Under the pieces are notes generated by a model, which saw only the letters and a program-made list of their open reading frames with translations, searched no databases and was not told the DNA's origin. Both the position numbers and the translations under genes were made by a program. From the NCBI GenBank assembly GCA_951799405.1, contig OX637359.1, positions 3,778,201 to 3,842,200 on the forward strand: a DNA stretch of 64,000 nucleotides, given 5' to 3'. Numbering within the stretch: the stretch's first letter is position 1; each line of letters begins with the position of its first letter. Source of the DNA: Agapetus fuscipes (lineage: Eukaryota; Arthropoda; Insecta; Trichoptera; Glossosomatidae). This document shows, in pieces, positions 29,860 to 40,364 of the stretch.

Positions 29860-30600
29860 TGAGAATGCCCACAAACAAACACATGTAGTTCGCGCTTACA
29901 AATGCTGAATGTGTACTGACAAATAAAATCCAAACCTCAAATGAACATAAGCCCTACAACTTTTGCCGACCTTCCCTGACACAGGGGTGGCATTGGCAAA
30001 GTGAACCATTTTTACAGTATGGGTGGTCAGCCTCATACCAACCTATAAGTCAAGGAATACAATTAATAAATAACATTTAAGTATAAAAAAATAATAAAAT
30101 CTTAAAAATAAATCTATACAAAAAAAACTCAATAATTTCCTATCCAAAAAATGTAGAAAATGAATGAACCTACATTGCAAATCAACATTGCAGATTAGCC
30201 GCCACTTTTTCCTGTCCTTGCATACTTCTTTCATTTCATCCAGAGTCATAACTTTTTTCATACAAGCCCTCCTTTTATTATGACTCTGGATATCCCATTC
30301 ATTCGCTATTTTAGAGATTTGATCCATCCATACTTTTCTCGGTCTTCCTCTACCACGACATCCATCTATTCTAGCAACATATACTTTCTTCGTCAGTCTT
30401 TCATCACTCATTCTCTCTATATGCCCGAACCATCTTAGCAAACTTCTTTTAATCTTCACTTTCACACTTTCCCTTACACCACATTCTTCTCTCACAAAAT
30501 CATTCTTCACCCTGTCACTTCGTTTTATCCCAATCATATTCCTTAGATAGTCCATTTCTACTGTATGGACTTTAATAATTTCCCTTTCAGTTAGTTGTTA
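29860..30600 (-). mobile_element. LINE-T copy: RT C-terminus plus 3' UTR
   Basis: Best copy linking ORF and UTR. On the minus strand the frame from about 30590 reads a EREIIKVHTVEMDYLRN block, KRSLLRWFGHIERMSDERL, a GCRGRGRPRKVWMDQI block and DEMKEVCKDRKKWRLIC, then the 3' UTR starting TTCCTTGACTTATAGG. This shows that the short repeats scattered through the window are 3' ends of this LINE, or SINEs that borrowed its tail. The catalytic RT palm is not present. The clade is not resolved (RTE- or CR1-like C-terminus). Confidence 0.75.
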
Positions 30601-31040
30601 AAGCAATAAAACACAAAAAATACAAGCAAGTAGGTATACAAATTGAACGTTTCTTTGCCAAAAAAATGATGGATGCTTTACACAAGAAACGAATCCTGAC
30701 AAAAATAATCTAAGCTCCATTGTATTGTGTTGTAGAAGCGAAAATGATTTCACTGAATAAACCCTATAACACCGAAAAATCTGAGACAAGAATTGTTCGG
30801 GCGTTCTCGCAGAAAGGAAAGGATTTTCCCTCACAGAGACATGGAGAGAATTGTCCTCTTTCCACTTGGATGAAATGTCCTGTGTCACGACTAATCGGTT
30901 ATAAATAACTCGTCCACAGTTAGCTTGTGAATGAAAAAAATGGCTGCACGACAGTTCGTCCGCACGATTATTCAGTTAACGACACTTCTGTCACAGGAAA
31001 CTAGGCCACAGATAATTTGATCACGGACAATTTGGTCACG
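30601..31040. other. Degenerate GTCCACGAC-type sequence
   Basis: 30890-31040 has irregular repeats of a CGTCCGCACGA / GGTCACGGACAATTTGGTCACG kind, akin to 31340, 36635 and 37175. Otherwise unassigned. Confidence 0.35.
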
Positions 31041-31333
31041 CGACCGGTTCGTAGTGTAGTGGTTAGCGCTTAAAAATCGTGCAAATGGACGGTCGTAGGC
31101 TCGAATTCCAGAGGAGCACAAAAAATACTTTTCATAATTTTAAAAATGCTGGGTTGAACAAATCATATACCTTTACCAAGACCCGGTCACCAAAAATCTA
31201 TCCATCTTTACATTAGAATCTTGAGAATTTTGAGAATTGGTGCTTTGTATAGCGATGACCAAACTCGCAGAGGTCTCTTATGGTGTGATTCACACAAAAG
31301 CAGTTCTCACCAAATAAACCATCCTAATATTAT
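31041..31333 (+). repeat. SINE-A, full length
   Basis: Head CGACCGGTTCGTAGTGTAGTGG; body ends CCATCCTAATATTATTATTG. Confidence 0.8.
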
Positions 31334-31339
31334 TATTGT

Positions 31340-31870
31340 AATATTCGTCCACACGACTTTTTGGTAACTTATGATATTTGGTCCACAGAAAACATGCTTC
31401 CCAAAAATCCTTTGTAATTACTGTAGTTTTCTGTATGTAGCCATATATTGTATGTAAACCGAAAAGTAGTGTGGATAGATTTTTGTGTGATAAAATTGTC
31501 CATGTGTCTGTGGACGAACCATCTGTGTGGGAGTTGTCTTACCGATTTCTCCAACGCCGATCTAACTGAGGGCGCATTGTCTGAAACCGATTTGTCGTGG
31601 AGAATATTCCTCTTTCCACCAAAAACTTGGTTGAAATGTCCCACCCGAAAAATGTGGAGAAAAAGTCCGCTACACACAAAAAGTGGGAGAAAATGCCTCA
31701 TTCTACTGTAAAATAAGAGGAAAAGTCCCGTTTTTACTGGAAAATGGGTGGAAAGATCCCCCTTTCAGGGAGAAATGGGGGGAAGAGCTCCCCCAAAAAG
31801 GGGACATAATAAAGTGGGAAGCCCCCCTCCCGCCGTTTCATCTCATTTGCTGGGATGCGTACAGATTACA
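31340..31870. repeat. Quasi-periodic degenerate repeat region
   Basis: 31340-31640 repeats a TGTC-x-GTGGACGAA-like unit at roughly 15 bp. 31640-31860 repeats a purine-rich AGTGGGAGAAAATGCC-like unit at about 30 bp. No ORF sense. Origin unknown. Confidence 0.4.
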
Positions 31871-32090
31871 TAACAAATAAGACGAAATGGCTGTGCGGGA
31901 ATTTGTATGTAAAATTCTTCGGAAGAAGTTGGCGGTCGCATATGTTTTGTTTCTGTATATTTGGTTTCTGTAAACAGTCATTGATAAAACGAAGAATCTT
32001 GTGTATAATATATTGTTAAGAATATGTAATTGTGTGTCTGTGTAAGTGTTGGCGATAAAATCTGTTAGGTACTATTGTGTACTATATCCT

Positions 32091-32760
32091 GCCGCCGTTC
32101 CACTAGGGGTGGCCGGTAGCTCCGCAGATGCGTCTCCACTTTTTTATGTCCTTGCAAACCTCTTTCATCTCTTCAACGTTCAAGTGTCTGTTTGTGCGCA
32201 TGCATTTAATGTGAATCTGACATGTGTACATATCTTTGTAAATTAGCTTAAAGATAGAAAGCAGAACAAAAAAATGTTTTTAAAACTTTCTTACATAAAT
32301 CTGTTACTGTACCTGGCGCCGTTCCACTAGAGGTGGCCGGTACCTCCACAGAGACATATTTTTTCTGTCATTGCATACCTCTTTAATCTTTTTAACATTC
32401 ATCACTTTCTTCATACATACTTTTCTCTTATTCTCACTCCCCAAGTAACCTTTTAGGTTTTAAAAAGGTTGCAAAAAGGTTCCAGAACCTTTTTTAACCT
32501 TTTTGTAACCTTTTTAAAACCTAAAAGGTTACTTGGGTCTGCAGGTTCCATTCTTTCGCAATCTCACCTATTTGGTGTATCCATTTCTTCCACGCTTTCC
32601 TCTGACATTTCCTCTGTACACTTTATTTGTTAGCCGTTCATCATCCATTATTTCAAGATCTCCGAACCATCCCATAGTGTTTTTTTGTACTTTTATTCTC
32701 AAATTCTCTTTTATACCACACTCCTCCATAACCCAATCATTGCGGACTCTTATCATTCAT
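32091..32760 (-). pseudogene. LINE-G fragments (two pieces)
   Basis: 32091-32185 and 32305-32760 on the minus strand. The second reads NDWVMEECGIKENLRIKVQK, GWFGDLEIMDDERLTNKVY, then an ENKR-x-YEES-like end. Between the pieces lies a LINE-T UTR end (32185-32250). Confidence 0.55.
32440..32537. mobile_element. 98-bp near-perfect hairpin insert
   Basis: Arms of about 42 bp: CCCAAGTAACCTTTTAGG...AAAAAGGTT and its complement, with a short centre containing CCAGAACC. Inserted in LINE-G between CACTC and TCTGCAGG; uninterrupted LINE-G (8760) reads CACTCTGCAGG, so a 2-bp TC duplication is likely. Confidence 0.75.
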
Positions 32761-33429
32761 GTATTTCCAGTCATTGTTCTCAGGTACTTATTGTATTTGT
32801 ATTGGTCGTGATTGCTCAAGTGTTCTAGTAAGGTCGTGCATCTTCTAATTCTCAATGATTCGATAATTATCCTAGGTCGTATTATAAATAGGAACCAAAG
32901 CTCTCTGTGGCCAGATACGTCAAGCAACCGTTGCAAATTGTGTAGTTGTAAAGTTGACTCAGTTTGTGAACCGAATCTTAAATAAATTGTGCAGAATAAC
33001 TGTCGAATCCACTACCTTCAGATTACAAATCTACGGCTACGACCCGTCCCTTTGCCCAACCGATTGGGATTCAAACTAAGTAACTTCTGACCAGGGGTCC
33101 AAAGCGATAACCATCGGCCTACGACTGAGTTTATTAAAATTGTATTTGCCAAAATTCAACAAAGTTCATAGACCTTTTCCACAATATCAACGCCTCGAAT
33201 TTGATTTTATTACGAAATTTGATAAAGCCTATTTACAAGAACTTGTATTTCTAAGAAGTTTAATACGAAAACGTGCAAATCATAGCAAACTTTTGAGTCA
33301 TTAATCTCTAAAATCACTCGGTATCTTAAGGCGCTTCGTCAAAAAGAAAGCGTTTTTAGCGCGCGTCAAGGCGTTGGTGTAACGTCGCGTATTTTTGTCT
33401 GTCAATAGCTTTGACGCTATTCAGTCTGA

Positions 33430-34035
33430 GCTGGAAGTCTCATCACCACGGTAATTCTTACCTACGAAATATCGGTAATATTTATATGAAGATTAATCAG
33501 CTGCTCCCTTGCGGCCATCATGGATTACCAGGTCTTCATACTGTAATGTCTTTGGGTTCGGAAAGTCTCTAAATTAAAACATACAGGTCTTCTTTCAGGA
33601 TCTTTATTTACACCTTATTTATTTTTTACAATTTATATTTATTTTTAACACTTTTAGTAACTCAAATTTATTTTCACAGTTCAGTATCGCTTACACTCTT
33701 CAATCAAAGGCAACTATCTCACTGACTAGGTGCACTCAACATTACGCCTTATATACTTCACAGACAGAAGTCTCTAGTGACTAATTTGCCATCACAGCTC
33801 TCGAACATTCTACGAACTTCAAGAGTACAAAACGATCATTTAATTTCTAGATTTCTTAAGCCTATAATTATTGCTACCTACGGTGTAGGTACACCTATAT
33901 TAATCTACTTTTGACATAATACTATAATAACTATCACTACCTACGGTGTACACCTATATTAATCTACTATTTACATAACAATACAAATATTACCGATATT
34001 CGGCAGGTAAGAATTACCGTGGTGATGAGACTTCG
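33430..34035. mobile_element. MITE-P copy split by a solo LTR
   Basis: Left arm 33430-33541 (CTGGAAGTCTCATCACCACG...GGTCTTCATAC) and right arm 33981-34035 (ATACAAATATTACCG...GTGATGAGACTTCG). Removing the LTR and one ATAC restores the continuous palindrome. Confidence 0.75.
33542..33980 (-). mobile_element. Solo LTR, LTR-B family
   Basis: 439 bp on the minus strand: starts TGTTATGTAAATAGTAG at 33980 and ends CATTACA at 33542. Flanked by ATAC (33538-33541, 33981-33984), that is GTAT on its own strand. A duplicated block CACTACCTACGGTGTA / GCTACCTACGGTGTAGG lies in U3. Same family as 35349. Confidence 0.85.
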
Positions 34036-34045
34036 AGTGATCACG

Positions 34046-34129
34046 ATGTCCAGCGACTCAGACGAAGATGAGCTGTTGTTGCTGCTTTACGCAATATCTT
34101 GCTTAATCTTGTCTTTGCGGAAACATTAA
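34046..34129 (+). pseudogene. Possible Harbinger transposase N-terminal remnant
   Basis: 27 residues from ATG to TAA: MSSDSDEDELLLLLYAISCL then ILSLRKH. An acidic start followed by a leucine-rich run is common at the start of PIF/Harbinger transposases. Short, so weak evidence, but it sits just inside an element with Harbinger-type ends. Confidence 0.3.
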
Positions 34130-34525
34130 TAAGCACTGACTCTTGTATACAAGCACCGGTATTTTCGAACACATTCAATCATTTTTTCAGGAACTATATT
34201 TACTTTTGACATTAAAAAAACGCTCGGCGTCAAAAAAAAAATTGTAAAAAAATCAGCGCGACGTCCGGTCACAGTGACAGAGCGTCGCATACTGGTAGCG
34301 CGTTTGCTCTGTTTGACAGGTCGTCACCTTTGTGCTTATTTGTCTTATCTAAAACAGAGGAAATTTCACATGAGCAATATTGTTTATTTGTGTACTGGAC
34401 CAATGTGTCTTTTGTGATGTTTTGATGTATTTTCATGTGCCGTTTATAGTATGTTCTGTTTAAGGCATGTGATGTTTTGTCTTTGCGTTTCTTTGTCATA
34501 GTGATGTATTTAAAAAAAAAAAAAA

Positions 34526-34819
34526 ATTAGGCTGATTTATTTGGTGAGCGCTGTTTTTGTGTGTATCACACCTCAAGAGCCCTCTGCGAGCTTGGTCGTC
34601 GCTGTAGAAAGCGCCAATTCTCAAGCAAGACCCAGTTGTGGTAAGGCTGGATGGACCTTTTGATGACCGGTCTTAGGTAAAGGTTTATGAATTTTTTTAT
34701 CCCAGCGAAGAGCAAATTTGAAAATCTAAATGGTATATTTTCTGTGCTCCGCCAGGATTCGAACCCACGACCTTCCAGTTACGAGTCCAAAGTGTTACCA
34801 CCTGGACTACGGACCGGTC
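34526..34819 (-). repeat. SINE-A, full length
   Basis: Minus-strand copy from TTAGGCTGATTTATTTGGTG to the head GACTACGGACCGGTCA. Confidence 0.85.
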
Positions 34820-35052
34820 ATTTTGTGCGTTGTTTTGTCATAGTGTCGTTTTGTCATGTGATGTACTGTCATTGTGATGTTCCGCATGTGTCGTTATGTC
34901 ATGTGTTTTTATGTCACGTGTCGTTATGTCATTTGTCGCTCTTATATGTGTCTTTATGTCATATGTCGTTCTGTCATGTGTCGTTCTGTCATGTGTTTTC
35001 TGTCATGTGTCGTCATGTCATGTGTCGTTTTGTCATTGTGCCGTTCTATCAT
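34820..35052 (+). repeat. GTCATGTGTCGTT minisatellite
   Basis: About fifteen imperfect units of roughly 15 bp (TGTCATGTGTCGTTCTG and variants), directly next to the SINE-A head. The overlapping ORFs of Val/Met/Cys/Arg-rich character are a by-product. Confidence 0.75.
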
Positions 35053-35267
35053 TCAGTGCAACATATCGCTGCGCTATAACGCGACGCTAGACCGGGACGC
35101 TTTCGTGCCTTGACGCGCGCTAAAAACGCTTTCTGTTGTGCGAAACCTTTAAAAGTTTAGGTAAACATCACATTGGAAAACTTGTTCTATAGCTCGAAGC
35201 AGAGCTTTGTAGACTTGTGTCGATCCTGTCAAACAAAGTGTCTGACAGAAAACAATTTCTAAAGAGT

Positions 35268-35345
35268 ATCAACATGGAGTTAACGCAACGCAAACGCAAC
35301 TGAGCTACACATAATACGGTACACCAAATGTGTAGCTAAGTAAAA
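35268..35345 (-). repeat. SINE-B 3' scrap
   Basis: AACGCAACGCAAACGCAACT then GAGCTACACAT; only the end of SINE-B. Confidence 0.5.
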
Positions 35346-35348
35346 TAT

Positions 35349-35783
35349 TGTTATGTAAATAGTATATTAATATAGGTGTACATCGTAGGTAATGATAGTT
35401 ATTATAGTATTATGTCAAAAGTAGATTAATATAGTTGTACACAGTAGGTAGCAATAATTATGCGCTTAAGAAATCTAAAAATTAAATGATCCTTTTTTAC
35501 TCTTGAAGTTGGTAGAATGTTCGCGAGCTTACTGGCAAAATTAGCTCCTAGAGACTTCTGTCACAACAGTATATAAGGGGCAAAATTGAGTGCACTAGGA
35601 CAGTGAGATAGTTGCCTTTGATTTGAAGAGTGTAAGCGATACTGAACTGTGAAAAAAAATTTGAGTTACTAAAAGTGTTAAAAATAAATATAAATTGTAA
35701 AAATAAATTAAGTGCAAATAAAGATCCTGAAAGAAGACCTGTATGTTTTAAATTAGAGACTTTCCTAACCCAAAAACATTACA
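35349..35783 (+). mobile_element. Solo LTR, LTR-B family
   Basis: 435 bp, TGTTATGTAAATAG...CATTACA, with ATAT on both sides (35345-35348, 35784-35787). TATATAAGG near 35569 and AATAAA near 35715. About 90% similar by eye to 33542-33980. Confidence 0.85.
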
Positions 35784-35959
35784 ATATATATAATATAGCT
35801 AAAAATATATTATTATTGTAAACAGTGCTTTGCCAAACTATTGTACCTATGTGATAGACATCTGTCCTTGGAGCATTGGAGATCTTATGTTTTTGTATCA
35901 TGTGTTGTCTTGTATAAAAACTTTTCAGTGTTCAGTGTTGACGTCTTTACAAATAAATA

Positions 35960-36246
35960 AACTTCTTGCCGCAAAGAGTTTCGCATGCGTCGAGTGTAAC
36001 CTATTTACTTTTACGATTAAGACGGCGGTCCTCACTTCAACCACTTCAGTTGAAGTGGGGGTTTCTCAGCTCCTGAGGCGGCTGGTACTCATTTCATGTG
36101 AAGGCCGAGTAAACCTTGCCGGCATTTTTATTTTGGATTTGAAATAAACACCGAAACGGGAAATTACTTCTGACACCCTCGGTGGGATTCGAACCCGAGC
36201 TCACGGCATGGAATGTAAGCACTCTACCAACTGAGCTATTGACCGG
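35960..36246 (-). repeat. SINE-B
   Basis: Minus strand, ending with head GAGCTATTGACCGG. The head has B-box complement GGGATTCGAACCC. Confidence 0.85.
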
Positions 36247-36444
36247 ATCGGAGTTTTACTCGTAATACTCGAATAGTGGAGTTGTAACTATTTTCACGCA
36301 AGTAGACACTACATCTGTTTCAACCTACCTCAACACAAATCTTCGTTAGTTAGAAAGAGAACAATGATACTCCGAGTGTCGACACTTTGATAACAGGCAA
36401 AAGGTGCAGTCATACTATTTTTTTTTGTACCGTTGGTTTTCTGC

Positions 36445-36590
36445 ATCCCTTGACTTATAGGTCGGTATGAGGCTGATCACCCACGCGGTAAAAAAAAAAG
36501 GTTTCACTTTGCCTATGGCACCCTTGTTTTAGGGAAGGTCGACAAAAGATGCAGGGTTTATGTTCATTTGAGGTTTGTTTTTTATATATA
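36445..36590 (+). repeat. LINE-T 3' UTR, 3'-truncated
   Basis: Starts CCTTGACTTATAGGTCGG; stops after GGTTTGTTTTTTATAT. Confidence 0.7.
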
Positions 36591-36634
36591 TATGTAGGTA
36601 GAAATGTACCATAATTACATACATTGCATGTGAT

Positions 36635-36720
36635 TAAAATGTCGTGTGACAGAATTGTCCGTGACCGAACTGTCTGTGAACGCGTTGTCTGTGACCGATT
36701 TATCGTGGAAGCCGACAATC
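36635..36720. repeat. 15-bp periodic GTCYGTGACCGAAYT repeat
   Basis: Four to five units in a row, for example GTCCGTGACCGAACT then GTCTGTGAACGCGTT then GTCTGTGACCGATTT. Confidence 0.6.
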
Positions 36721-36903
36721 ATATGGATTACACCTTCTCGTATATAATTTATCAAAGCAGTTGAAGTATTTATCTTCATTTCAAAGATTTATTACTTCTA
36801 ATAAATCAGAGACATGTGCCAAATACCTTGCACAAAGCTCCATACGTACATTTCTACTTTGTTATACTTAACTTCGAACGTTCAAAATATCCCCTAAAAA
36901 ATT

Positions 36904-37172
36904 GACCGGTCCGTAGTACAGAGGTAACACTTTGGACTCGTAAATGGAAGGTTGTGGGCTCGAATCCCGGCGGAGCAAAACAAAAAAAATGCCATCTATA
37001 TTTTCAAATTTGCTCTTTGCTCTTTACCAAAGACCGGTCATCAAAAGGTTCATCCAGCCTTACAGCAACTGGGTCTTGCTTAAGAATTGACGCTTTCTAC
37101 AGCGACGACCAAGCTCGCGGAGGGCTCTTGAGGTGTGATACACACAAAAACAGCGCTCACCAAATAAATCAG
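36904..37172 (+). repeat. SINE-A
   Basis: Head GACCGGTCCGTAGTACAGAGG, B box GGTTGTGGGCTCGAATCCC; ends CACCAAATAAATCAGG. Confidence 0.85.
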
Positions 37173-37174
37173 GC

Positions 37175-37400
37175 TATGTGACGTTAACCAGGTCCACGAC
37201 AAAACGGTCACACACAACCCGTTCACAGACAGCTCGTCCAATGACACAAGACATTTCCACTGACCATCTGACAACACTCTCCAAAAGACATATCGGTCAT
37301 GGACTATTCGGCAGCACGACATTTCATCCACACGGCTTTTCTGTCAATGACATTTCGGTCACATGTAGCATATGGTCCACAAACAGCGCTATAATAATAA
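37175..37400. repeat. Periodic GACNNNACGGTCAC-type repeat
   Basis: The same kind of roughly 15-bp periodicity as 36635 but in the opposite sense (GGTCACACACAACCCG, TTCACAGACAGCTCG, and so on). The two tracts flank the SINE-A at 36904. Confidence 0.5.
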
Positions 37401-37411
37401 AATAATAATTA

Positions 37412-37811
37412 ATAATATTAGGATGATTTATTTGGTGAGCGCTGTTTTTGTGTGTATCACACCTCAAGAGCCGCTGTAGAAAGCGCCAATTCTCAAGCAA
37501 GACCCAGTTGTTGTAAGGTTGGATGGACCTTTCAGTGACCGGTCTTTGGTAAAGGTTTATGAATTTTTCAACCCAGCGAAGAGCACATTTAGAAATTTAA
37601 TGGTATATTTTTGTGCTCCGCCGGGATCCGAATCCACAACCTTCCATTTTACGAGTCCGAAGTGTTGCCACTGGACTACGGACCGGTCCAAGATGTCAAC
37701 GACACGCGGTGTACCTGAGCGGTAGCCCATCCAAGTACCATCCGCGCCCAATGTTGCTTAACTTCGGTGATCTATGGGAACCGGTGCTTTCAACATGGCT
37801 ATCTCGTTGAC
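37412..37811 (-). repeat. Composite 5S-rRNA/tRNA SINE, second copy
   Basis: SINE-A part 37412-37687 and 5S part 37690-37811 on the minus strand. The junction (5S end, ATCTTGGACCGGTCC) equals that at 7790-8207. 5S blocks GAAGTTAAGCAACATTGGGC and TTGGATGGG are intact. Confidence 0.85.
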
Positions 37812-37824
37812 CAAAAAGCTATAG

Positions 37825-38640
37825 TTATCTATAATCTATGTTGCAAAGATAAATTTACATTTAAAATTCATATAAAAATCATGCCTACAAACAAACACGT
37901 GTAAGTTTGCGCTTGAAAATGCAGCATGTGGACTAATATAAAAACTCATTCTCAAATGAACATGAGCCCTGCAACTCTTGCCGACCTTCCCTGAAACAAG
38001 GGTGACATTTGAAAAGTGAACCATTTTTTACAGTATGGGTAGTCAGCCTCATGCCAACCTATTAGACAAACAATTAATTACATCCAGCTATATCAAACAA
38101 CCAAACACTTAGCAAAAATATTAAGACCAAAATCTACAAAACATCCATTAAAACGAAAATTAAGAACTTCAAATCTTTTTTCTTATCAGCCGACATTTTT
38201 TTCGGTCCTTATATGCATCTATCATTTCATCCAGAGTCGTAACCTTTTTCATGCAAGCTCTCCTTTTATTATGACGCTGGATATCCCATTCATTCGCTAT
38301 TTCCGGAATTTGGTCCATCCATACCTTTCTCGGTCTTCCTCTACCACGACATCCATCTATTCTTGCAACGTATACTTTCTTCGTCAGTCTTCCATCACTC
38401 ATTTTCTCCATCAGTGTGTCTTTCAGGCAAAATTATCCGGGGGGGGGGCAAATAAGAAATCTGGGGGGGCGGAGTAAATAAATACAACAAAGTTATATGT
38501 AAATTTGGACATTCCGGGGGGGCAGTAGGGCTATTCCGGGGGGGGGGGCAAAGACCCCCCGGAATAGTACCTGAAAGAAACACTGCTCTCCATATGTCCA
38601 AGCCATTTAAATACTAAACCTTTATTTGTGCGACTTAGAT
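37825..38640 (-). mobile_element. LINE-T copy: RT C-terminus plus 3' UTR
   Basis: The UTR is at 37825-38070; the ORF end runs 38411-38169 (EKMSDGRLTKKVYVARIDGC...RPRKVWMDQI). The ORF is interrupted at 38412 by a hAT MITE and resumes at about 38594. Confidence 0.7.
38412..38585. mobile_element. hAT-type MITE with poly-G tracts
   Basis: 174 bp. Ends CAGTGTGTCTTTCAGG and, from the right, CAGTGTTTCTTTCAGG. Near-perfect 8-bp duplication TTCTCCAT / CTCTCCAT (38404-38411, 38586-38593), as for hAT. Four runs of 7-10 G on the plus strand. Confidence 0.8.
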
Positions 38641-38954
38641 TATATATACTACACAGGGCCTTGCTCTCTTTATGTCTGTCTCAAACAAAAGATTTTCATC
38701 TTTGAGGACTTTGTTTGATATCTTTACATCAAAAGAAATATACCCCCCCGACTTTAAAACACCAGTAAAAATTCAACAATCCCGTAAGGCGTATACAGAA
38801 AAATAATGTATTAAAATTATAACACTCACTAGTAGCGCTGTTGTTTCTTCCATATATTATTCTATTTACGAGACGGTTAAGTATTTACCCAATGTTTTAT
38901 TCTCGGAGTACTGGAGAACAATTGTGTCGACTGGCTCTTTTAAAATAAAAAATA
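38641..38954. other. Unassigned stretch
   Basis: No recognisable coding or repeat sequence. Confidence 0.35.
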
Positions 38955-39437
38955 CTGTTATACCTCAATATGCAAGTTTAATTCGATCCGTAAACTTGCT
39001 CGTATCTCAAAGCAATTTTCCCCATTGAAATTAATTGAAATGCCATTAATCAGTTCCAGCCCCAAAAATGCTTACCCCAATGGTTTTTTTACGTGTTTTT
39101 GAATAAGAAAAAAACGTTTATTAATTAAAATATTGTATAAAAACATAATAAAAGAGAATGCAAAGCAAAGAAAGCTGGTTGTTATAAAGTGTATGTAAAT
39201 ATTTGTATGTTGGCCACTTAAATTAAATTACACACATCTTAAATCGTACCGTATGCTTAATTTCAGTCACTGCTTTTCTCTTCACTGGTCTTTGTCTTTT
39301 TCGCCGGATTAAAAAAAAGTTCCTTAGGAGGTATGTTTCTTCCTTGGACCTTTGTAAATGAGTTAGACAAGTGTCATTAAATAGCTTCGATGCACGACCA
39401 GTTGCAACATTTTTGGTGTGCTTCTTTTCCACTTTGC

Positions 39438-39615
39438 TCTAATCTAATCTAAGTTGCAAAGATATAAAATATTAAGGATTCAAATTATATGAATTTTCAC
39501 AAGCAGACACGTATAAATTCGGCACATGTGGACCTGCAATATAAAAACCCAAATCTCAAATGAACATACACCTTGTAACTCTTGCCGACCTTTCCTGAAA
39601 CAGGGGTGACATTGC
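39438..39615 (-). repeat. LINE-T 3' UTR inside the Tigger-like element
   Basis: Starts with two TCTAA units and ends at CAGGGGTGACATTG. Confidence 0.75.
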
Positions 39616-39661
39616 TCGTATCTTAAATTTCACTCGTATCTCAAAACAAAAGTTTCGCTCG

Positions 39662-40010
39662 CTTGATGATGATGATGATGATGATGGATGATTTCTTTCC
39701 TGTGGCGCCATTTAATGGTCCAGGACCATCTCAAGGGCGCCATGGCTACTGGAGAAAAGTAGTGTCTTCAGTTCCTTTCTGAAGGTGGTGGTAGGCTGGT
39801 TCGCGCGAACACCGATGGGCAAATTGTTCCAGGCAACCGGCCCGGCCACCGCAAAGCTTCTGTCTGCAAAATTTGATGTGTTCGCTTTATTGGGCACTAT
39901 AACCCTTTTTGACAGCAGTAAGGGCAGAGCGTAGTGGTCTTTTTGAAGTCTTATCGACAGAGCATAGCTCAGCGAGACATGGGGGTGCCGTGCCAGCTCG
40001 TATCTCAAAT
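39662..40010 (-). pseudogene. CR1/L2-like LINE 3' ORF end with CAT-repeat tail
   Basis: Minus-strand frame gives RSFAVAGPVAWNNLPIGVR then TTTFRKELKTLLF, the terminal signature of CR1/L2-like ORF2. A CATCAT tail (39663-39686) ends it. Nested in the Tigger-like element. Confidence 0.7.
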
Positions 40011-40364
40011 AACTCGTATGTTAGGGCACTCGTAAATTGAGGTACCACTGTAGGTACATATTTGTAAAGATAAAGAATGAAAAAAAATGATGAAATTTTG
40101 CAATACGGCCTGTCATACTTGTGCAAAATCAATAGTGATTTTAGCTTTTCAATAAAAATGATTTATTCGCGAAAATCAAATAAGATGCGTCTGAAAAAAA
40201 CACCTTCTTATTTTTAATATTTACTTAGTACGTGCGTTTACACACATAGGTACATCGTTGTTTTTTTAAGACATAATTTTTCAAGGCTTATATAATAATC
40301 TACCAATAAGTTGAATGTATTTTCAAATCAAAATTACGGTCTACAGATATTTTGTTCTCAATAA

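Larger units (their letters stand above)
31990..33060 (+). mobile_element. LTR-C copy split by LINE-G
   Basis: Left piece 31990-32090 (TGTTAAGAATATGTAATTG then TGTGTCTGTG). Right piece 32760-33060 with TTCTAGTAAGGTCGTG, TATTATAAATAGG TATA region near 32878, and GTGAACCGAATCTTAAATAA. Confidence 0.45.
33329..35148 (+). mobile_element. Harbinger-like element, TTA target duplication, nested host of other elements
   Basis: 1820 bp. Inverted termini share AGAAAGCGTTTTTAGCGCGC (about 33345-33364 and the complement at 35113-35132). Outer ends are AGGCGCTTCG and, from the right, AGGTTTCGCA. TTA flanks both sides (33326-33328, 35149-35151). Contains MITE-P, a solo LTR, a SINE-A and a minisatellite. 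End sequences resemble those of 1972-3626. Confidence 0.65.
38955..40050. mobile_element. Tigger/pogo-like non-autonomous element, TA target
   Basis: Left end CTGTTATACCTCAATATGC; right end, read inward, CAGTGGTACCTCAATTTACG. TA on both sides. Subterminal CTCGTATCTCAAAGCAA and TCGTATCTCAAATAACTCG fit the pogo/Tigger style of termini. Interrupted by a LINE-T UTR and a CR1-like fragment. The ORF at 39432-39223 (minus, 69 codons, basic) has no transposase motif I can name. Confidence 0.65.

Noticed and set aside
34820..35052. CRISPR-like array
   Set aside because: Short degenerate units with no unique spacers, in a eukaryotic setting; a minisatellite.
34687..35113. 130-codon Cys/His/Val-rich ORF
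   Set aside because: It is the translation of SINE-A plus a 15-bp minisatellite; open only because the unit length is a multiple of three.
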